DNA from: Stenotrophomonas sp. 57
GTDB taxonomy: Bacteria; Pseudomonadota; Gammaproteobacteria; Xanthomonadales; Xanthomonadaceae
DNA: 64,000 bases
NCBI RefSeq assembly: GCF_030291075.1
Contig: NZ_CP127407.1
Coordinates: 2,912,001-2,976,000 of the forward strand
Direction of reading: 5' to 3'
This document shows positions 1-9,387 of this stretch, piece after piece (the first letter of the stretch is position 1; every line of letters starts with the position of its first letter). A model generated the notes under the pieces. The model made no database searches, had not been told where the DNA came from, and saw only the letters and a program-made list of their open reading frames with translations. Made by a program: the position numbers and the translations under genes.

Positions 1-732
1 CACCGCGTAGCCGATCTTCCAGCCAGTGCAGTGGTAGGTCTTGCCGAAGCTGGAGATGACGAAGGTGCGCTCGCGCAGCTCCGGGTAGCGCAGCGCCGAT
101 TCGTGGCGGCGGCCGTCGTAGATGATGTGCTCGTACACTTCATCGGAAATCAGGTAGATCTGCGTGCCACGCAGCAGGTCGGCCAGCGCCTGCATGTCGG
201 CTTCGTCCAGCATCGCGCCGGACGGGTTGTGCGGGGTGTTGACCATCAGCATGCGGGTGCGCGGGGTGATCGCCGCACGCACGCGGTCCCAGTCGACGGC
301 GAAGGTCTGCGGATCCAGCGGCACATGCACTGCCGTGGCGCCAGCCAGCTCGATGGCCGGTTCGTAGCAGTCGTAGGCCGGGTCGAGCACGATCACTTCC
401 TCACCGGCACGCACCACGGCGTGGATGGCGTTGAAGATCGCTTCGGTGGCGCCGCTGGTGACGGTGATCTCGGTGTCAGGATCGATCGTCGCGCCGTACA
501 GGTCCAGCGACTTCTGTGCGATGGCCTGGCGCAGCGGCGCCACGCCGGTCATCGGCGGATACTGGTTCAGGCCGGCGGCCATCGCGTTGGTGGTCTCGTC
601 GATCAGGCGCTGCGGCGCGGAGAAATCAGGGAACCCCTGGCCGAGGTTGACCGCGCCATGTTCGGCGGCGAGCTGGGACATCACGGTGAAGATCGTGGTA
701 CCGACCTTGGGCAGCTTGGTGTTGGGTTGCAT
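1..732 (-). CDS. PLP-dependent aminotransferase, methionine aminotransferase-like (partial, C-terminus outside window)
   Basis: The first 244 codons of a fold-type I aminotransferase are present and the gene runs off the left edge. The N-terminal half has the family's NLGQGFPDF motif, then NTPHNPSG and SDEVYEH. The pyridoxal-phosphate lysine lies in SSFGKTYHCTGWKIGY near the edge. That lysine context resembles the YbdL/methionine aminotransferase subgroup, which transaminates methionine and aromatic amino acids with 2-oxo acids. A kynurenine aminotransferase role cannot be excluded. The ATG at 732 is followed directly by a typical start of this family. It is divergent from the ccm operon, with a GTAG palindrome pair between them. 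Confidence 0.85.
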   Translation of the reverse strand, partial: MQPNTKLPKVGTTIFTVMSQLAAEHGAVNLGQGFPDFSAPQRLIDETTNAMAAGLNQYPPMTGVAPLRQAIAQKSLDLYGATIDPDTEITVTSGATEAIFNAIHAVVRAGEEVIVLDPAYDCYEPAIELAGATAVHVPLDPQTFAVDWDRVRAAITPRTRMLMVNTPHNPSGAMLDEADMQALADLLRGTQIYLISDEVYEHIIYDGRRHESALRYPELRERTFVISSFGKTYHCTGWKIGYAV

Positions 733-801
733 CGGCCTGGAGTCTGGGGGAACGAGGCCCAGAAGTGTACGAAATCCACGCTGCGACTGTGGGTTCGGCC
801 G

Positions 802-870
802 GTAGCGCCGGGTCATGCCCGGCGGCTCTTTGCATATGCCTTGCGGCCACCGCGCATGGCCCGGCGCTAC
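802..870. repeat. GTAG palindromic (SMAG-like) element pair
   Basis: Two inverted copies of the GTAGCGCCGGGC-type palindrome face each other: GTAGCGCCGGGTCATGCC on the left and GGCCCGGCGCTAC on the right. They lie in the gap between the divergent aminotransferase and ccmA. The terminal GTAG and GC-rich stem match the SMAG family described for S. maltophilia. Confidence 0.75.
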
Positions 871-928
871 CGGAACAGCATTCACCGCTACAATTGCCGC
901 CGCACTCAGGCATGAAGACCCCTGCCCC

Positions 929-1558
929 TTGAACACCCCTGCATTGCTGGCCGCCAGCGGCCTCAGCTTCTCCCGCAATGACGAGCCGGTGTTCGGCCCG
1001 CTGGACTTCCATGTGGACGCCGGCGAAGCCCTGCTGGTGCAGGGCGGCAATGGCGCCGGCAAGACCACCCTGCTGCGCGTGCTGGCCGGCCTGGCCCGGC
1101 CCGGTGCCGGCCAGGTGCGCATCGACGGCAAGCCGGCCAGCAATGCCGAGCGTGCACGCTACGTGGCCTACCTCAGCCATCTGCCCGCCTTGAAGCCGGA
1201 CCTTGATACGCTGGAGAACCTGCATTTCCTGTGTGGCCTGCACGGCCGCCGCGCACGGCAGATGCCGGGCAACGCACTGGCCATCGTCGGCCTGGCCGGC
1301 TACGAGGACACCCTGGTACGCCATCTGTCGGCCGGGCAGAAGCGCCGGCTGGCCCTGGCGCGCATCTGGCTGTCGCCCGCACCGCTGTGGCTGCTCGACG
1401 AACCCTATGCCAACCTCGACCTGGAGGGCATCACCCTGGTCAACCGGATGATCTCGGCACACCTGCGTGCCGGTGGCGCCGCGCTGGTCACCACCCACGG
1501 CGCCTATGCCGCGCCGCCCGTGCGCACCCGCCAGCTCGACCTCGGCGGTGCCGCATGA
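929..1558 (+). CDS. ccmA: Cytochrome c biogenesis heme exporter ATPase CcmA
   Basis: ATP-binding subunit of the CcmABCD complex, which releases heme-loaded CcmE for periplasmic cytochrome c assembly. The Walker A motif GGNGAGKTT is at residues 39-47. An ABC signature ([13 protein letters not shown]) and Walker B ([12 protein letters not shown]) follow. The reading frame is open upstream to 815, but homology starts only around residue 5 of a TTG start at 929, giving 209 residues, normal for CcmA. An ATG at 912 is in another frame and stops at once. First gene of the operon; its stop overlaps the ccmB start by 4 bases. The start is an inference. Confidence 0.93.
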   Translation: MNTPALLAASGLSFSRNDEPVFGPLDFHVDAGEALLVQGGNGAGKTTLLRVLAGLARPGAGQVRIDGKPASNAERARYVAYLSHLPALKPDLDTLENLHFLCGLHGRRARQMPGNALAIVGLAGYEDTLVRHLSAGQKRRLALARIWLSPAPLWLLDEPYANLDLEGITLVNRMISAHLRAGGAALVTTHGAYAAPPVRTRQLDLGGAA

Positions 1559-2250
1559 TCGCGCCGGGCACCGAACCAGGCCTGTGGCAGACCGCGGGCG
1601 CGCTGCTCAAGCGCGACCTGCGCCTCCTCTGGCGCCGTCGCGGCGATGCGCTGCAGCCGCTGCTGTTCGCAGTGCTGGTGGTGGTGCTGTTCGCGCTGGC
1701 CCAAGGCCGCGAACCGAAACTGCTGAGCGCCACCGGCGGCGCGGTGCTGTGGTTGGCGGTGCTGCTGGCCGGGCAGCTGTCGCTGGATTCGCTGTTCCGT
1801 TCCGACGCCGAGGATGGCTCGCTGGAGCAATGGCTACTGGCGCCGGTGCCACTGGCCTGGCTGGTGCTGGTGCGCGTGCTGCTGCACTGGGCCACCACCG
1901 CCCTGCCGCTGATCATCGTCAGCCCGTTGCTGGCTGAAATGCTGCATCTGCCGCATGACCAGCTGCCGATGTTGCTGGCATCGTTGCTGCTGGGAACACC
2001 GTTGCTGAGTCTGATCGGTGGTGTGGTCGCTGCACTGACCGTAGGCATCCGGCGCTCTGGTATTCTCGTGGCGTTGCTGTCGTTGCCGCTGTACGTGCCG
2101 GTGCTGGTGTTCGGCGCAGGCAGCCTGGCGGCAGCCGGACGCGGACAGGATCCGGTCGGTGCGCTGCTGATGCTGGGCGCCGGACTGCTGGTCGCGCTGG
2201 TGCTGGCACCGTTGGCCACTGCTGCTGCAATACGCATTTCTCTGAGTTGA
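1555..2250 (+). CDS. ccmB: Heme exporter membrane subunit CcmB
   Basis: Integral membrane subunit of 231 residues that pairs with CcmA and CcmC. The sequence has about six hydrophobic segments, typical of CcmB, and a conserved early region ([19 protein letters not shown]). The ATG at 1555 overlaps the ccmA stop as ATGA, so the two are translationally coupled; the longer in-frame extension upstream lies inside ccmA and is not real. Confidence 0.93.
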   Translation: MIAPGTEPGLWQTAGALLKRDLRLLWRRRGDALQPLLFAVLVVVLFALAQGREPKLLSATGGAVLWLAVLLAGQLSLDSLFRSDAEDGSLEQWLLAPVPLAWLVLVRVLLHWATTALPLIIVSPLLAEMLHLPHDQLPMLLASLLLGTPLLSLIGGVVAALTVGIRRSGILVALLSLPLYVPVLVFGAGSLAAAGRGQDPVGALLMLGAGLLVALVLAPLATAAAIRISLS

Positions 2251-2293
2251 CCGAGCTGAGAGCCAATCCACCCCTGCTGGATAGCCGCCACGC

Positions 2294-3064
2294 ATGAATC
2301 CGATTGTCCGCTGGTTCCACCAACTCGGTTCACCGCCCACGTTCGATCGTTTCGCTGCCCGCTGGTCGCGGGTGTTCTACTTCGCCGCGGTACCGGTGCT
2401 GCTGGTCGGCATGTGGCAGGCCCTGCTGGTAGTGCCGCCGGAGGCCAAGCAGCTGGACAGCTTCCGCATCCTCTACATCCACGTGCCCAGTGCCTGGATG
2501 AGCCTGTTCGTGTTCGCGCTGATGGCGCTGTATGCGGCCATCGCGCTGATCTGGCGTATCAAGGTCTGCGAGATCCTGGCCATGGCCTGTGCGCCGATGG
2601 GCGCCGGCTTCACCCTGATCACCCTGCTGACCGGCAGCATCTGGGGCAAGGGCACCTGGGGTACCTGGTGGGACTGGGACCCGCGCATGACCAGTGAACT
2701 GGTGCTGCTGTTCCTGTACCTGGGCGTGATCGGCCTGTACCACGCCATCGAGGACCGCCGCAGCGCCGCGCGTGCGGCGGGACTGCTGGCCATCGTCGGC
2801 GTCAGCCTGCTGCCGGTGATCCGCTATTCGGTGGACTGGTGGGGTGGCCTGCATCAGCGCCAGTCGATCAATGTGTTCGGCGAATCGGCGATCAGCAGCG
2901 CGATGATCGCGCCGCTGTGGTGGATGGTGATCGGCACCAAGTTCTGGTTCGCCGGTTCGGTGCTGGCCAAGGCCCGCGCCGACAACCTCGACCGCGAGGC
3001 CGGCAAGGCCTGGGTGGGGGGCCGCGTTGATGCCGCACGCCCGGCCGGGGAGGCCCAGCCATGA
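2294..3064 (+). CDS. ccmC: Heme handling protein CcmC
   Basis: Inner membrane protein of 256 residues that presents heme to CcmE. It has the tryptophan-rich WWD signature ([17 protein letters not shown]) flanked by membrane segments, with histidines expected to coordinate heme in neighbouring periplasmic loops. A 43-base gap follows ccmB, and the 3' end overlaps ccmD by 4 bases. Length and motif agree with the family. Confidence 0.95.
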   Translation: MNPIVRWFHQLGSPPTFDRFAARWSRVFYFAAVPVLLVGMWQALLVVPPEAKQLDSFRILYIHVPSAWMSLFVFALMALYAAIALIWRIKVCEILAMACAPMGAGFTLITLLTGSIWGKGTWGTWWDWDPRMTSELVLLFLYLGVIGLYHAIEDRRSAARAAGLLAIVGVSLLPVIRYSVDWWGGLHQRQSINVFGESAISSAMIAPLWWMVIGTKFWFAGSVLAKARADNLDREAGKAWVGGRVDAARPAGEAQP

Positions 3065-3249
3065 CCCATCTGCCTTACGTGATCGGCGCCTACGCCGTGT
3101 TCGCGCTGGTGCTGGGCGCCGATGCCATCGGGTCCTGGCTGCGCCTGCGCGTGGCGCGCCGACTGGCACTGGCCAAGCAGCAGCGCCAGCAGACCCGCGC
3201 CGGCAGGCAGGACGCAGCGGCCTCGCTGCCGACGGAGCTGGAACGATGA
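3061..3249 (+). CDS. ccmD: Small membrane protein CcmD
   Basis: A 62-residue protein with one N-terminal membrane segment ([19 protein letters not shown]) and a basic cytoplasmic tail. CcmD is needed for release of holo-CcmE from CcmABC. The sequence is poorly conserved in the family; the call rests on size, topology and exact position between ccmC and ccmE, with 4-base overlaps at both ends. Confidence 0.9.
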   Translation: MTHLPYVIGAYAVFALVLGADAIGSWLRLRVARRLALAKQQRQQTRAGRQDAAASLPTELER

Positions 3250-3707
3250 CCCCGGTGCAGCGTCGCCGCCTGGCCTGGGTGCTGCTGGCCCTGCTCGCCT
3301 CCGGCCTGGCCACCGCGCTGGTGGCGATGGCGCTGGAGCGCAACATCGCCTACCTGTACACGCCCGCCGAAGTGCTGCGTGGCGACGTTGATGCGCAGTC
3401 GCGCTTCCGCCTGGGCGGCATGGTGGTGAAGGGCTCCTTCAACCGCCCGGTCGGCTCGCTGGAGGCGCGCTTCGAGGTGACCGACGGCGATGCACAGCTG
3501 CCGGTGACCACCTCGCGGATCCTGCCGGACATGTTTGCAGAAGGCACCGCCGTGGTCGCCAGTGGCCGACTCCAGGACGGTGTCTTCGTCGCCGACGAAG
3601 TGCTGGCCAAGCACGATGAAAAGTACGTGCCGAAGGAAGTGGCCGACAAGATGGGCGACGCCCATCGCAAGCATGACGTGCCGGTAACGGCGCCCGAGGT
3701 GCGCTGA
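3246..3707 (+). CDS. ccmE: Periplasmic heme chaperone CcmE
   Basis: Membrane-anchored heme chaperone of 153 residues. An N-terminal signal anchor at residues 9-30 is followed by the OB-fold region. The covalent heme site is AKHDEKY, with His123 and Tyr127 in the HxxxY arrangement. The ATG at 3246 overlaps the ccmD stop. The frame is open further upstream but that stretch lies within ccmC and ccmD. Stop is followed immediately by the ccmF start. Confidence 0.95.
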   Translation: MTPVQRRRLAWVLLALLASGLATALVAMALERNIAYLYTPAEVLRGDVDAQSRFRLGGMVVKGSFNRPVGSLEARFEVTDGDAQLPVTTSRILPDMFAEGTAVVASGRLQDGVFVADEVLAKHDEKYVPKEVADKMGDAHRKHDVPVTAPEVR

Positions 3708-5627
3708 GTGCTGCCCGAACTGGGTCAGATCCTGCTGTTGTGTGCATTGCTGGCGTCGCTGCTGCAGGCGGGCCTGCCGCTGGTCGGCGCGCATCGCAAC
3801 AACCCGGCGTGGATGGCGGTGGCTCGGCCGGCTGCGTTCGCACAGCTGCTGTTGTTGGCCGGCGCCTTCGCGGTGCTCACCGCTGCGTTCGTGCAGCAGG
3901 ACTTCTCGGTGCGCTACGTGGCCGAGAACTCCAATTCGCTGCTGCCGCTGATCTACCGCTACTCGGCGGTGTGGGGCGCGCATGAGGGCTCGCTGCTGAT
4001 GTGGGCGCTGGTGCTGGCGCTGTGGACCGGCGCGGTGGCGCTGTTCTCGCGGCACCTGCCGGCCCATGTGCAGGCACGCGTGCTGGCGGTGATGGGTGTG
4101 GTCAGCGTCGGCTTCCTCGCCTTCCTGATCTTCACCTCCAACCCGTTCCTGCGCCTGAACCCGGCGCCGCTGGAAGGCCGCGACCTCAATCCGCTGCTGC
4201 AGGATCCGGGGCTGATCATCCATCCGCCGATGCTGTACATCGGCTACGTGGGCTTTGCGGTGCCGTTCGCGTTCGCGGTGGCCGCGCTGCTGGAAGGCCG
4301 CGTCGACGCCCGCTGGCTGCGCTGGACGCGGCCCTGGACCAACGTTGCCTGGGGCTTCCTGACCATCGGCATCGCGTTGGGCAGCTGGTGGGCCTACTAC
4401 GAGCTGGGCTGGGGTGGCTGGTGGTTCTGGGACCCGGTGGAGAACGCCAGTTTCATGCCGTGGCTGGTCGGCGCGGCGCTGATCCATTCGCAGGCCGTCA
4501 CCGAAAAACGCGGCACCTTCGGCAGCTGGACCCTGCTGCTGGCGATCGCCGCCTTCGCGCTGTCGCTGCTGGGCACCTTCCTGGTGCGCTCGGGCGTGCT
4601 GACCAGCGTGCATTCGTTCGCGGCCGATCCGTCGCGCGGCCTGTTCATCCTGATGTTCCTGTCGGTACTGGTCGGCGGCAGCCTGCTGCTGTACGCGCTG
4701 CGCGCCAGCCAGTTGAGCGTGGACGCCGATGACCCACGCCGTGGCTTCACCGCCACCTCGCGCGAGACCCTGCTGCTGGCCAACAACCTGCTGCTGGCTA
4801 CCGCCTGCGCGATGGTCCTGCTGGGCACCCTGTATCCATTGCTGGCCGACGCGCTGTCGCTGGGCAAGATCTCGGTCGGGCCGCCCTACTTCGGCAGCCT
4901 GTTCCTGCTGCTGATGGCACCGATGATCCTGCTGCTGCCGTTCGGTCCGCTGGTGAAGTGGCAGCGCGACCAGCCCTCGCGCGCCTTCGCGCTGCTGGCG
5001 CCATGGCTGGGGCTGGCCGTGCTGCTGGGCGCGCTGGCCTGGTGGCAGGCGCCGCAGAACGGCTGGAAGGCCGGCCTGGGCGTCGCTGCGGCGGCCTGGG
5101 TCGGGCTGGGCACCGCGCGCTTCGTCTGGCAGCGGCTGCGCGGCAATGGCCGCTTCACCGCCGAGATGCTTGGCATGATCGTCGCCCACGCCGGCATCGC
5201 CGTGTTCCTGACCGGCGCGCTGCTGGTCGAGGCGCTGAACGTGCAGCGCGAAGTGGCGCTGGCACCGGGCCAGCAGCTGGTGGTTGGCCGCTACGAAGTC
5301 CGGTTCGAAGGCGTGGACCATCGCGAAGGACCCAACTTCATCGCCGACCGCGGTCATCTGCGGGTGTTCCGCAACGGCCGCGAACAGGCCCTGCTGCATC
5401 CGGAGAAGCGCCAGTACGCCAGTGGCGGCCAGGTGATGACCGAGGCCGGCATCGATGCACGCTTCGACGGTGATGTCTACGTGGCATTGGGCGAGCCGCT
5501 GGGCAACAATGCATGGGCGGTACGGGTGCACATCAAGCCGTTCGTGCGCTGGATCTGGCTTGGCGCGCTGCTGATGGCCCTGGGCGGATTCATCACCGCC
5601 GCCGACCGCCGTTTCCGTCGTCCGTAG
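3708..5627 (+). CDS. ccmF: Cytochrome c heme lyase subunit CcmF
   Basis: Large multi-spanning membrane protein of 639 residues that, with CcmH and CcmI, attaches heme to apocytochrome c. It has the WWD domain (GWGGWWFWDPVENASFMPW) around residue 235, long hydrophobic stretches throughout, and a periplasmic C-terminal domain before the last membrane segment. It starts with GTG directly after the ccmE stop. Length is typical. A 906-codon open frame on the opposite strand here is a GC-bias shadow. Confidence 0.96.
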   Translation: MLPELGQILLLCALLASLLQAGLPLVGAHRNNPAWMAVARPAAFAQLLLLAGAFAVLTAAFVQQDFSVRYVAENSNSLLPLIYRYSAVWGAHEGSLLMWALVLALWTGAVALFSRHLPAHVQARVLAVMGVVSVGFLAFLIFTSNPFLRLNPAPLEGRDLNPLLQDPGLIIHPPMLYIGYVGFAVPFAFAVAALLEGRVDARWLRWTRPWTNVAWGFLTIGIALGSWWAYYELGWGGWWFWDPVENASFMPWLVGAALIHSQAVTEKRGTFGSWTLLLAIAAFALSLLGTFLVRSGVLTSVHSFAADPSRGLFILMFLSVLVGGSLLLYALRASQLSVDADDPRRGFTATSRETLLLANNLLLATACAMVLLGTLYPLLADALSLGKISVGPPYFGSLFLLLMAPMILLLPFGPLVKWQRDQPSRAFALLAPWLGLAVLLGALAWWQAPQNGWKAGLGVAAAAWVGLGTARFVWQRLRGNGRFTAEMLGMIVAHAGIAVFLTGALLVEALNVQREVALAPGQQLVVGRYEVRFEGVDHREGPNFIADRGHLRVFRNGREQALLHPEKRQYASGGQVMTEAGIDARFDGDVYVALGEPLGNNAWAVRVHIKPFVRWIWLGALLMALGGFITAADRRFRRP

Positions 5628-5635
5628 GAGTTCCC

Positions 5636-6253
5636 ATGTCCGAGTCCCCCGCCCCGCGCCCCTCCCGCCCGCTGCCGCCGGTAGCCATCGTGATCGGCGT
5701 GCTGTTCTTCTTCGGCCTGCTTGGGCTGATGATCTACGGGGTGATGAAATCGGGTGACCCGCAGCGCGACGTGCTGCCGTCGGCGCTGATCGACAAGCCG
5801 GCGCCGGCATTCGCGCTGCCGGTGCTGCACGACCCGGAAATGATCGTGCACAGCGATGACCTGCGCGGCGCGCCCTACCTGCTGAACGTATGGGGCAGCT
5901 GGTGCGCGGCCTGCCGCGAGGAACACCCGGTGCTGACCCGTTTCGCCGAGAGCAAGCGCGTGCGCGTGATCGGCTACAACTGGAAGGACGACCCCACCGA
6001 CGCGCTGCACTGGCTGGAACAGCTGGGCAATCCGTTCATGGTCGTGCTCAGCGACGTCGAAGGCCGCACCGCGATCGACTGGGGCGTGACCGCCGCACCG
6101 GAAACCTTCCTGGTCGACGGCAGCGGCATCGTGCGCTGGAAGTACAGTGGCGCGATGAGCCAGCGCGTGGTCGATGAGAAGCTGATCCCGGCGCTGGAGA
6201 AGATCGAGAAGGCCCAGGGCAGTGCCGGCAACACCCTGCATACGGCTCCCTGA
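5636..6253 (+). CDS. ccmG: Thiol:disulfide interchange protein CcmG/DsbE
   Basis: Membrane-anchored periplasmic thioredoxin-like protein of 205 residues that reduces the apocytochrome CXXCH motif before heme attachment. A membrane anchor lies near residues 17-38. The active site is WGSWCAACREE, so the CXXC pair encloses Ala-Ala. The cis-proline region follows in VTAAPETFLVDG. The ATG at 5636 has a strong TAGGAG ribosome site 5 bases upstream, which decides against the longer open frame from 5513. Confidence 0.94.
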   Translation: MSESPAPRPSRPLPPVAIVIGVLFFFGLLGLMIYGVMKSGDPQRDVLPSALIDKPAPAFALPVLHDPEMIVHSDDLRGAPYLLNVWGSWCAACREEHPVLTRFAESKRVRVIGYNWKDDPTDALHWLEQLGNPFMVVLSDVEGRTAIDWGVTAAPETFLVDGSGIVRWKYSGAMSQRVVDEKLIPALEKIEKAQGSAGNTLHTAP

Positions 6254-6257
6254 GCCC

Positions 6258-6707
6258 ATGCGCTGGCTGCTGGCGCTGCTGCTCCTGGTGCTCCCGCTGG
6301 CCGCGCTGGCCCAGCAGCCGCTGCACGATCCGCAGCCGCTGCAGTTCCGCGATGGCGCCGAGGAACGACGCTTGCACGACCTGGCCGCGCAGCTGCGCTG
6401 CGTGCAGTGCCAGAACCAGTCGCTGGCCGATTCCAATGCACAGATCGCCCAGGACCTGCGCCGCGAGGTACTGCAACTGATGCAGCAGGGCCACGACGAT
6501 GCACAGATCAAGCAGTTCCTGGTCGCGCGTTACGGGGAGTTCGTGCTCTACCAGCCACCGTTGCAGCCGGGCACCTGGCTGCTGTGGGCGGGGCCGCTTC
6601 TGGTACTGGGTGCGGGTGCGGTGGTGGTGTTCGGCATCGTCCGCCGCCGTGGACGCACGGTCGGGACTGCGCCGGTCGGCAAGGCCGATGAAGGAGATGG
6701 ATGGTGA
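6258..6707 (+). CDS. ccmH: Cytochrome c maturation protein CcmH (CycL type)
   Basis: A 149-residue protein with an N-terminal signal sequence and the LRCVQCQNQS motif, whose two cysteines act in thiol exchange with apocytochrome c and CcmG. One C-terminal membrane segment follows. This is the short form carrying only the CcmH thioredoxin-like part; the TPR part is the separate gene ccmI downstream, which overlaps by 7 bases. The start at ATG 6258 lies just after the ccmG stop. Confidence 0.94.
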   Translation: MRWLLALLLLVLPLAALAQQPLHDPQPLQFRDGAEERRLHDLAAQLRCVQCQNQSLADSNAQIAQDLRREVLQLMQQGHDDAQIKQFLVARYGEFVLYQPPLQPGTWLLWAGPLLVLGAGAVVVFGIVRRRGRTVGTAPVGKADEGDGW

Positions 6708-7690
6708 GCCACTGGCTGCCGGCGTTGGCTGGTCTGGTCGCTGCACTGGTGGCAGTGCTGGTGCTGTGGCCGTTGCGCCACGACGGTCGCCGCGGTTTCG
6801 CGGTGGGCGTGATTGCGCTCGGCGTGGCCGGCGCCTGTCTTTACCTGTTGGTCGGTGATCCACGCGCTGCGCAGGTGCAGCCTGCGCCGTCGGTGGCAAC
6901 CCTGCGCGATGGCGTGCAGGCCCTGCAGGATGCGTTGAAGCGCGACCCGCAGCGGGCCGATGGCTGGACCCTGCTGGGCCGTTCGCAGGCAGAACTGGGC
7001 AATGCCCCAGCTGCGGCGGACGCGTTCGCGCGCGCGGCAGCATTGGCACCGGATGATCCGGGCGTATTGGTGGAAGCTGCACAGGCACGTGCGCAGGCCG
7101 ACGCCGGCAAGCAATTCGACGACACCGCAACGGCCTGGTTGCAGCAGGCGCGCACGCTGGCACCCGATGCAGAGCGCGCAAGCTGGTTGCTCGGCATCGC
7201 CCTGCGCCAGCGAGGCCGGAATGCCGAAGCCGCCGACGTCTGGAGCAGCCTGCTGCCGCGACTGGAGCCAGGCGCCGCGCAGGCACTGCAGGCACAGATC
7301 GCCATCGCCCGTGAAGCCGCAGGCCAGGCACCTGACGCACCGGCCGCCGCTGCACCGGCGTTGCTGCGGGTCCGTGTGGAGCTGCCTGCATTGCAGGGCG
7401 CCGAGTGGCCAGCCAGCACCCAGGTATTCGTGCTGGCACGCGCCGTGGGTGGCCCGCCGATGCCGGTCGCCGCGCGCAAGCTGCCGCTGGCCGGCTTCCC
7501 GGCCACGGTCGGGCTGGGCGACGACGACAGTCCGATGCCGACCGCACCGCTGTCGGCACATCGCGACGTGGAAGTGCTGGCACGCATCTCGCGTACCGGC
7601 AGCGCCAACCGCAGCGAGGGCGACCTGCAGAGCGTGCCGGTGAGGGTGAGCCTGCCGCATGACGGCGTGGTGGAGCTGCGGTTTCCCTGA
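6701..7690 (+). CDS. ccmI: Cytochrome c biogenesis TPR protein CcmI (CycH)
   Basis: A 329-residue protein with two N-terminal membrane segments (about residues 5-22 and 30-50) followed by periplasmic TPR repeats (GWTLLGRSQAELGNAPAAAD and a later copy). A C-terminal beta-rich domain follows. CcmI binds apocytochrome c and hands it to CcmFH. An AAGGAGA ribosome site precedes the ATG. It closes the ccm operon; a GTAG palindrome follows within a few bases. Confidence 0.9.
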   Translation: MVSHWLPALAGLVAALVAVLVLWPLRHDGRRGFAVGVIALGVAGACLYLLVGDPRAAQVQPAPSVATLRDGVQALQDALKRDPQRADGWTLLGRSQAELGNAPAAADAFARAAALAPDDPGVLVEAAQARAQADAGKQFDDTATAWLQQARTLAPDAERASWLLGIALRQRGRNAEAADVWSSLLPRLEPGAAQALQAQIAIAREAAGQAPDAPAAAAPALLRVRVELPALQGAEWPASTQVFVLARAVGGPPMPVAARKLPLAGFPATVGLGDDDSPMPTAPLSAHRDVEVLARISRTGSANRSEGDLQSVPVRVSLPHDGVVELRFP

Positions 7691-7693
7691 CCT

Positions 7694-7767
7694 GTAGAGC
7701 CGCCGAGCCCATGCTCGGCAGCCGGGCATGGGCTCGGCTCTACAGTAGATCCACGCCATGCGTGGAT
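7694..7767. repeat. GTAG palindromic elements, two subfamilies in tandem
   Basis: The first unit starts GTAGAGCCG and ends CGGCTCTAC at 7743. A second short unit at 7745-7767 reads GTAGATCCACGCC then ATGCGTGGAT and forms its own hairpin. They sit between the ccmI stop and the next gene and may act as an mRNA 3' end or a weak terminator. Confidence 0.8.
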
Positions 7768-7829
7768 ACGGCCATCCATGCAAACCAGCATGTCGCCAGC
7801 TGCACATCCGGTCCCGCTAGAATGCCCGC

Positions 7830-8942
7830 ATGACTGAATTCATCCCGCCCGGCACCCGCTTCCATGCCCTGCCCTCGCCGTTCCCGTTCAAGCGCGGTGG
7901 CGCCCTGCACGGCGCGCGCGTGGCCTATGAAACCTGGGGAACGCTGGCCGCCGACGCCGGCAACGCGATCCTGATCGTGACCGGTCTGTCGCCGGATGCG
8001 CACGCGGCGGCCAACGACGCCAACCCGGCAGCGGGCTGGTGGGAAGCGATGGTCGGCCCCGGCAAGCCGATCGATACCGGCCGCTGGTTCGTGGTGTGCG
8101 TGAATTCGCTGGGCAGCTGCAAGGGCTCGACCGGCCCGGCTTCGTTGAACCCGGCGACCGGCGCGCCCTATCGCCTCGACTTTCCGGAACTGTCGGTGGA
8201 AGACGGCGCACGCGCCGCCATCGAAGTTGTACGCGCCCTGGGCATCGAGCAGCTGGCCTGCGTGATCGGCAATTCGATGGGCGGCATGACCGCATTGGCC
8301 GTGCTGATGCTGCATCCGGGCATCGCACGCAGCCACGTCAACATTTCCGGCAGCGCGCAGGCATTGCCGTTCTCGATCGCGATCCGCTCGCTGCAGCGTG
8401 AGGCGATCCGCCTCGATCCACGCTGGAACGGCGGCCACTACGACGACGACGCGTATCCCGAGTCCGGCATGCGCATGGCGCGCAAGCTGGGCGTGATCAC
8501 CTATCGCTCGGCACTGGAATGGGATGGCCGTTTCGGCCGCGTGCGGCTGGATTCGGACCAGACCGATGACGATCCGTTCGGCCTGGAATTCCAGGTGGAA
8601 AGCTATCTGGAGGGGCACGCGCGGCGCTTCGTGCGCTTCTTCGATCCAAACTGCTATCTGTACCTGAGCCGCTCGATGGACTGGTTCGATCTGGCCGAGT
8701 ACGCCGACGGCGATGTGCTGGCTGGGCTGGCGAAGATCCGGGTCGAGAAGGCGCTGGCCATCGGCGCCAACACCGACATCCTGTTCCCGGTGCAGCAGCA
8801 GCAACAGGTCGCCGATGGCCTGCGAGCCGGCGGTGCCGATGCGAATTTCATCGGCCTGGAATCGCCACAGGGCCACGATGCCTTCCTGGTCGATTTCGAG
8901 CGTTTCGGCCCGGCCGTGCGCGGCTTCCTCGACGCGCTGTAA
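7830..8942 (+). CDS. metX: MetX-family O-acyltransferase (probable serine/homoserine O-succinyltransferase)
   Basis: Alpha/beta-hydrolase acyltransferase of 370 residues. The nucleophile elbow is GNSMGGM, followed by the acid in GANTDILFP and the catalytic histidine in SPQGHDAFL, in the order expected for the triad. The family acylates homoserine (methionine synthesis) or, in a Xanthomonadaceae branch, serine (cysteine synthesis). The GSCKGSTGPAS stretch and the Asn in GNSMGG differ from the usual GGCQGSTGPSS and GGSMGGM of homoserine acetyltransferases, in line with that branch; the substrate is inferred. The next gene starts directly after the stop. Confidence 0.85.
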   Translation: MTEFIPPGTRFHALPSPFPFKRGGALHGARVAYETWGTLAADAGNAILIVTGLSPDAHAAANDANPAAGWWEAMVGPGKPIDTGRWFVVCVNSLGSCKGSTGPASLNPATGAPYRLDFPELSVEDGARAAIEVVRALGIEQLACVIGNSMGGMTALAVLMLHPGIARSHVNISGSAQALPFSIAIRSLQREAIRLDPRWNGGHYDDDAYPESGMRMARKLGVITYRSALEWDGRFGRVRLDSDQTDDDPFGLEFQVESYLEGHARRFVRFFDPNCYLYLSRSMDWFDLAEYADGDVLAGLAKIRVEKALAIGANTDILFPVQQQQQVADGLRAGGADANFIGLESPQGHDAFLVDFERFGPAVRGFLDAL

Positions 8943-9287
8943 GTGGGCTGGCGGCGCAACCTGGCGCTGGCCGCGTTCGGCGCGTTGATCGCACTGATGA
9001 TCAGCGGCGTACTGCCGCTGTGGCTGGGCGGCTGGTGCCTGCTGGCCAGCGCGGTGTCGTTCGGGCTGTACGGCCACGACAAGCGCGCGGCGCAGCGAAA
9101 GCAGTGGCGGATTCCCGAACGCACGCTGCAGCTGCTGGCGTTCGCCGGCGGCTGGCCCGGCGCGCTGCTGGGCCAGGCCGTGTTCCGCCACAAGCACCGC
9201 AAGGCGGCATTCCAATGGGTGTTCTGGCTGTGCGTGCTGGCCAACGTGGCCTCGATCGCGGTGCTGCTGCGCGAATTCTCGCGGTAG
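8943..9287 (+). CDS. DUF1294 membrane protein
   Basis: A 114-residue protein with three or four hydrophobic segments and the DUF1294 core (YGHDKRAAQRKQWRIPERTL, then GGWPGALLGQAVFRHK). No N-terminal cold-shock domain is present, unlike many relatives. GTG at 8943 follows the metX stop with no gap, so co-transcription is likely. Function unknown. Confidence 0.8.
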   Translation: MGWRRNLALAAFGALIALMISGVLPLWLGGWCLLASAVSFGLYGHDKRAAQRKQWRIPERTLQLLAFAGGWPGALLGQAVFRHKHRKAAFQWVFWLCVLANVASIAVLLREFSR

Positions 9288-9294
9288 CCAACCT

Positions 9295-9378
9295 GTAGAG
9301 CCGAGCCCGCGCTCGGCTCCGTACAGAGGCAGCCGAGCACGGGCGCGGCTCTACAGTAGATCCACGCCACGCGTGGAT
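9295..9378. repeat. GTAG palindromic elements, two subfamilies in tandem
   Basis: Same arrangement as at 7694-7767: a long unit from GTAGAGCCGAGCCC to GGCTCTAC (9354), then a short GTAGATCCACGCCACGCGTG unit. It lies between the convergent DUF1294 gene and cydC, where it could serve as a two-way terminator. Confidence 0.8.
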
Positions 9379-9387
9379 GTGCATCGA

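Noticed and set aside
3090..5810. 906-codon open frame on the minus strand
   Set aside because: It lies opposite ccmE and ccmF, is rich in His, Gln, Arg and Gly, and shows no domain; it is a GC-bias shadow of the real genes.
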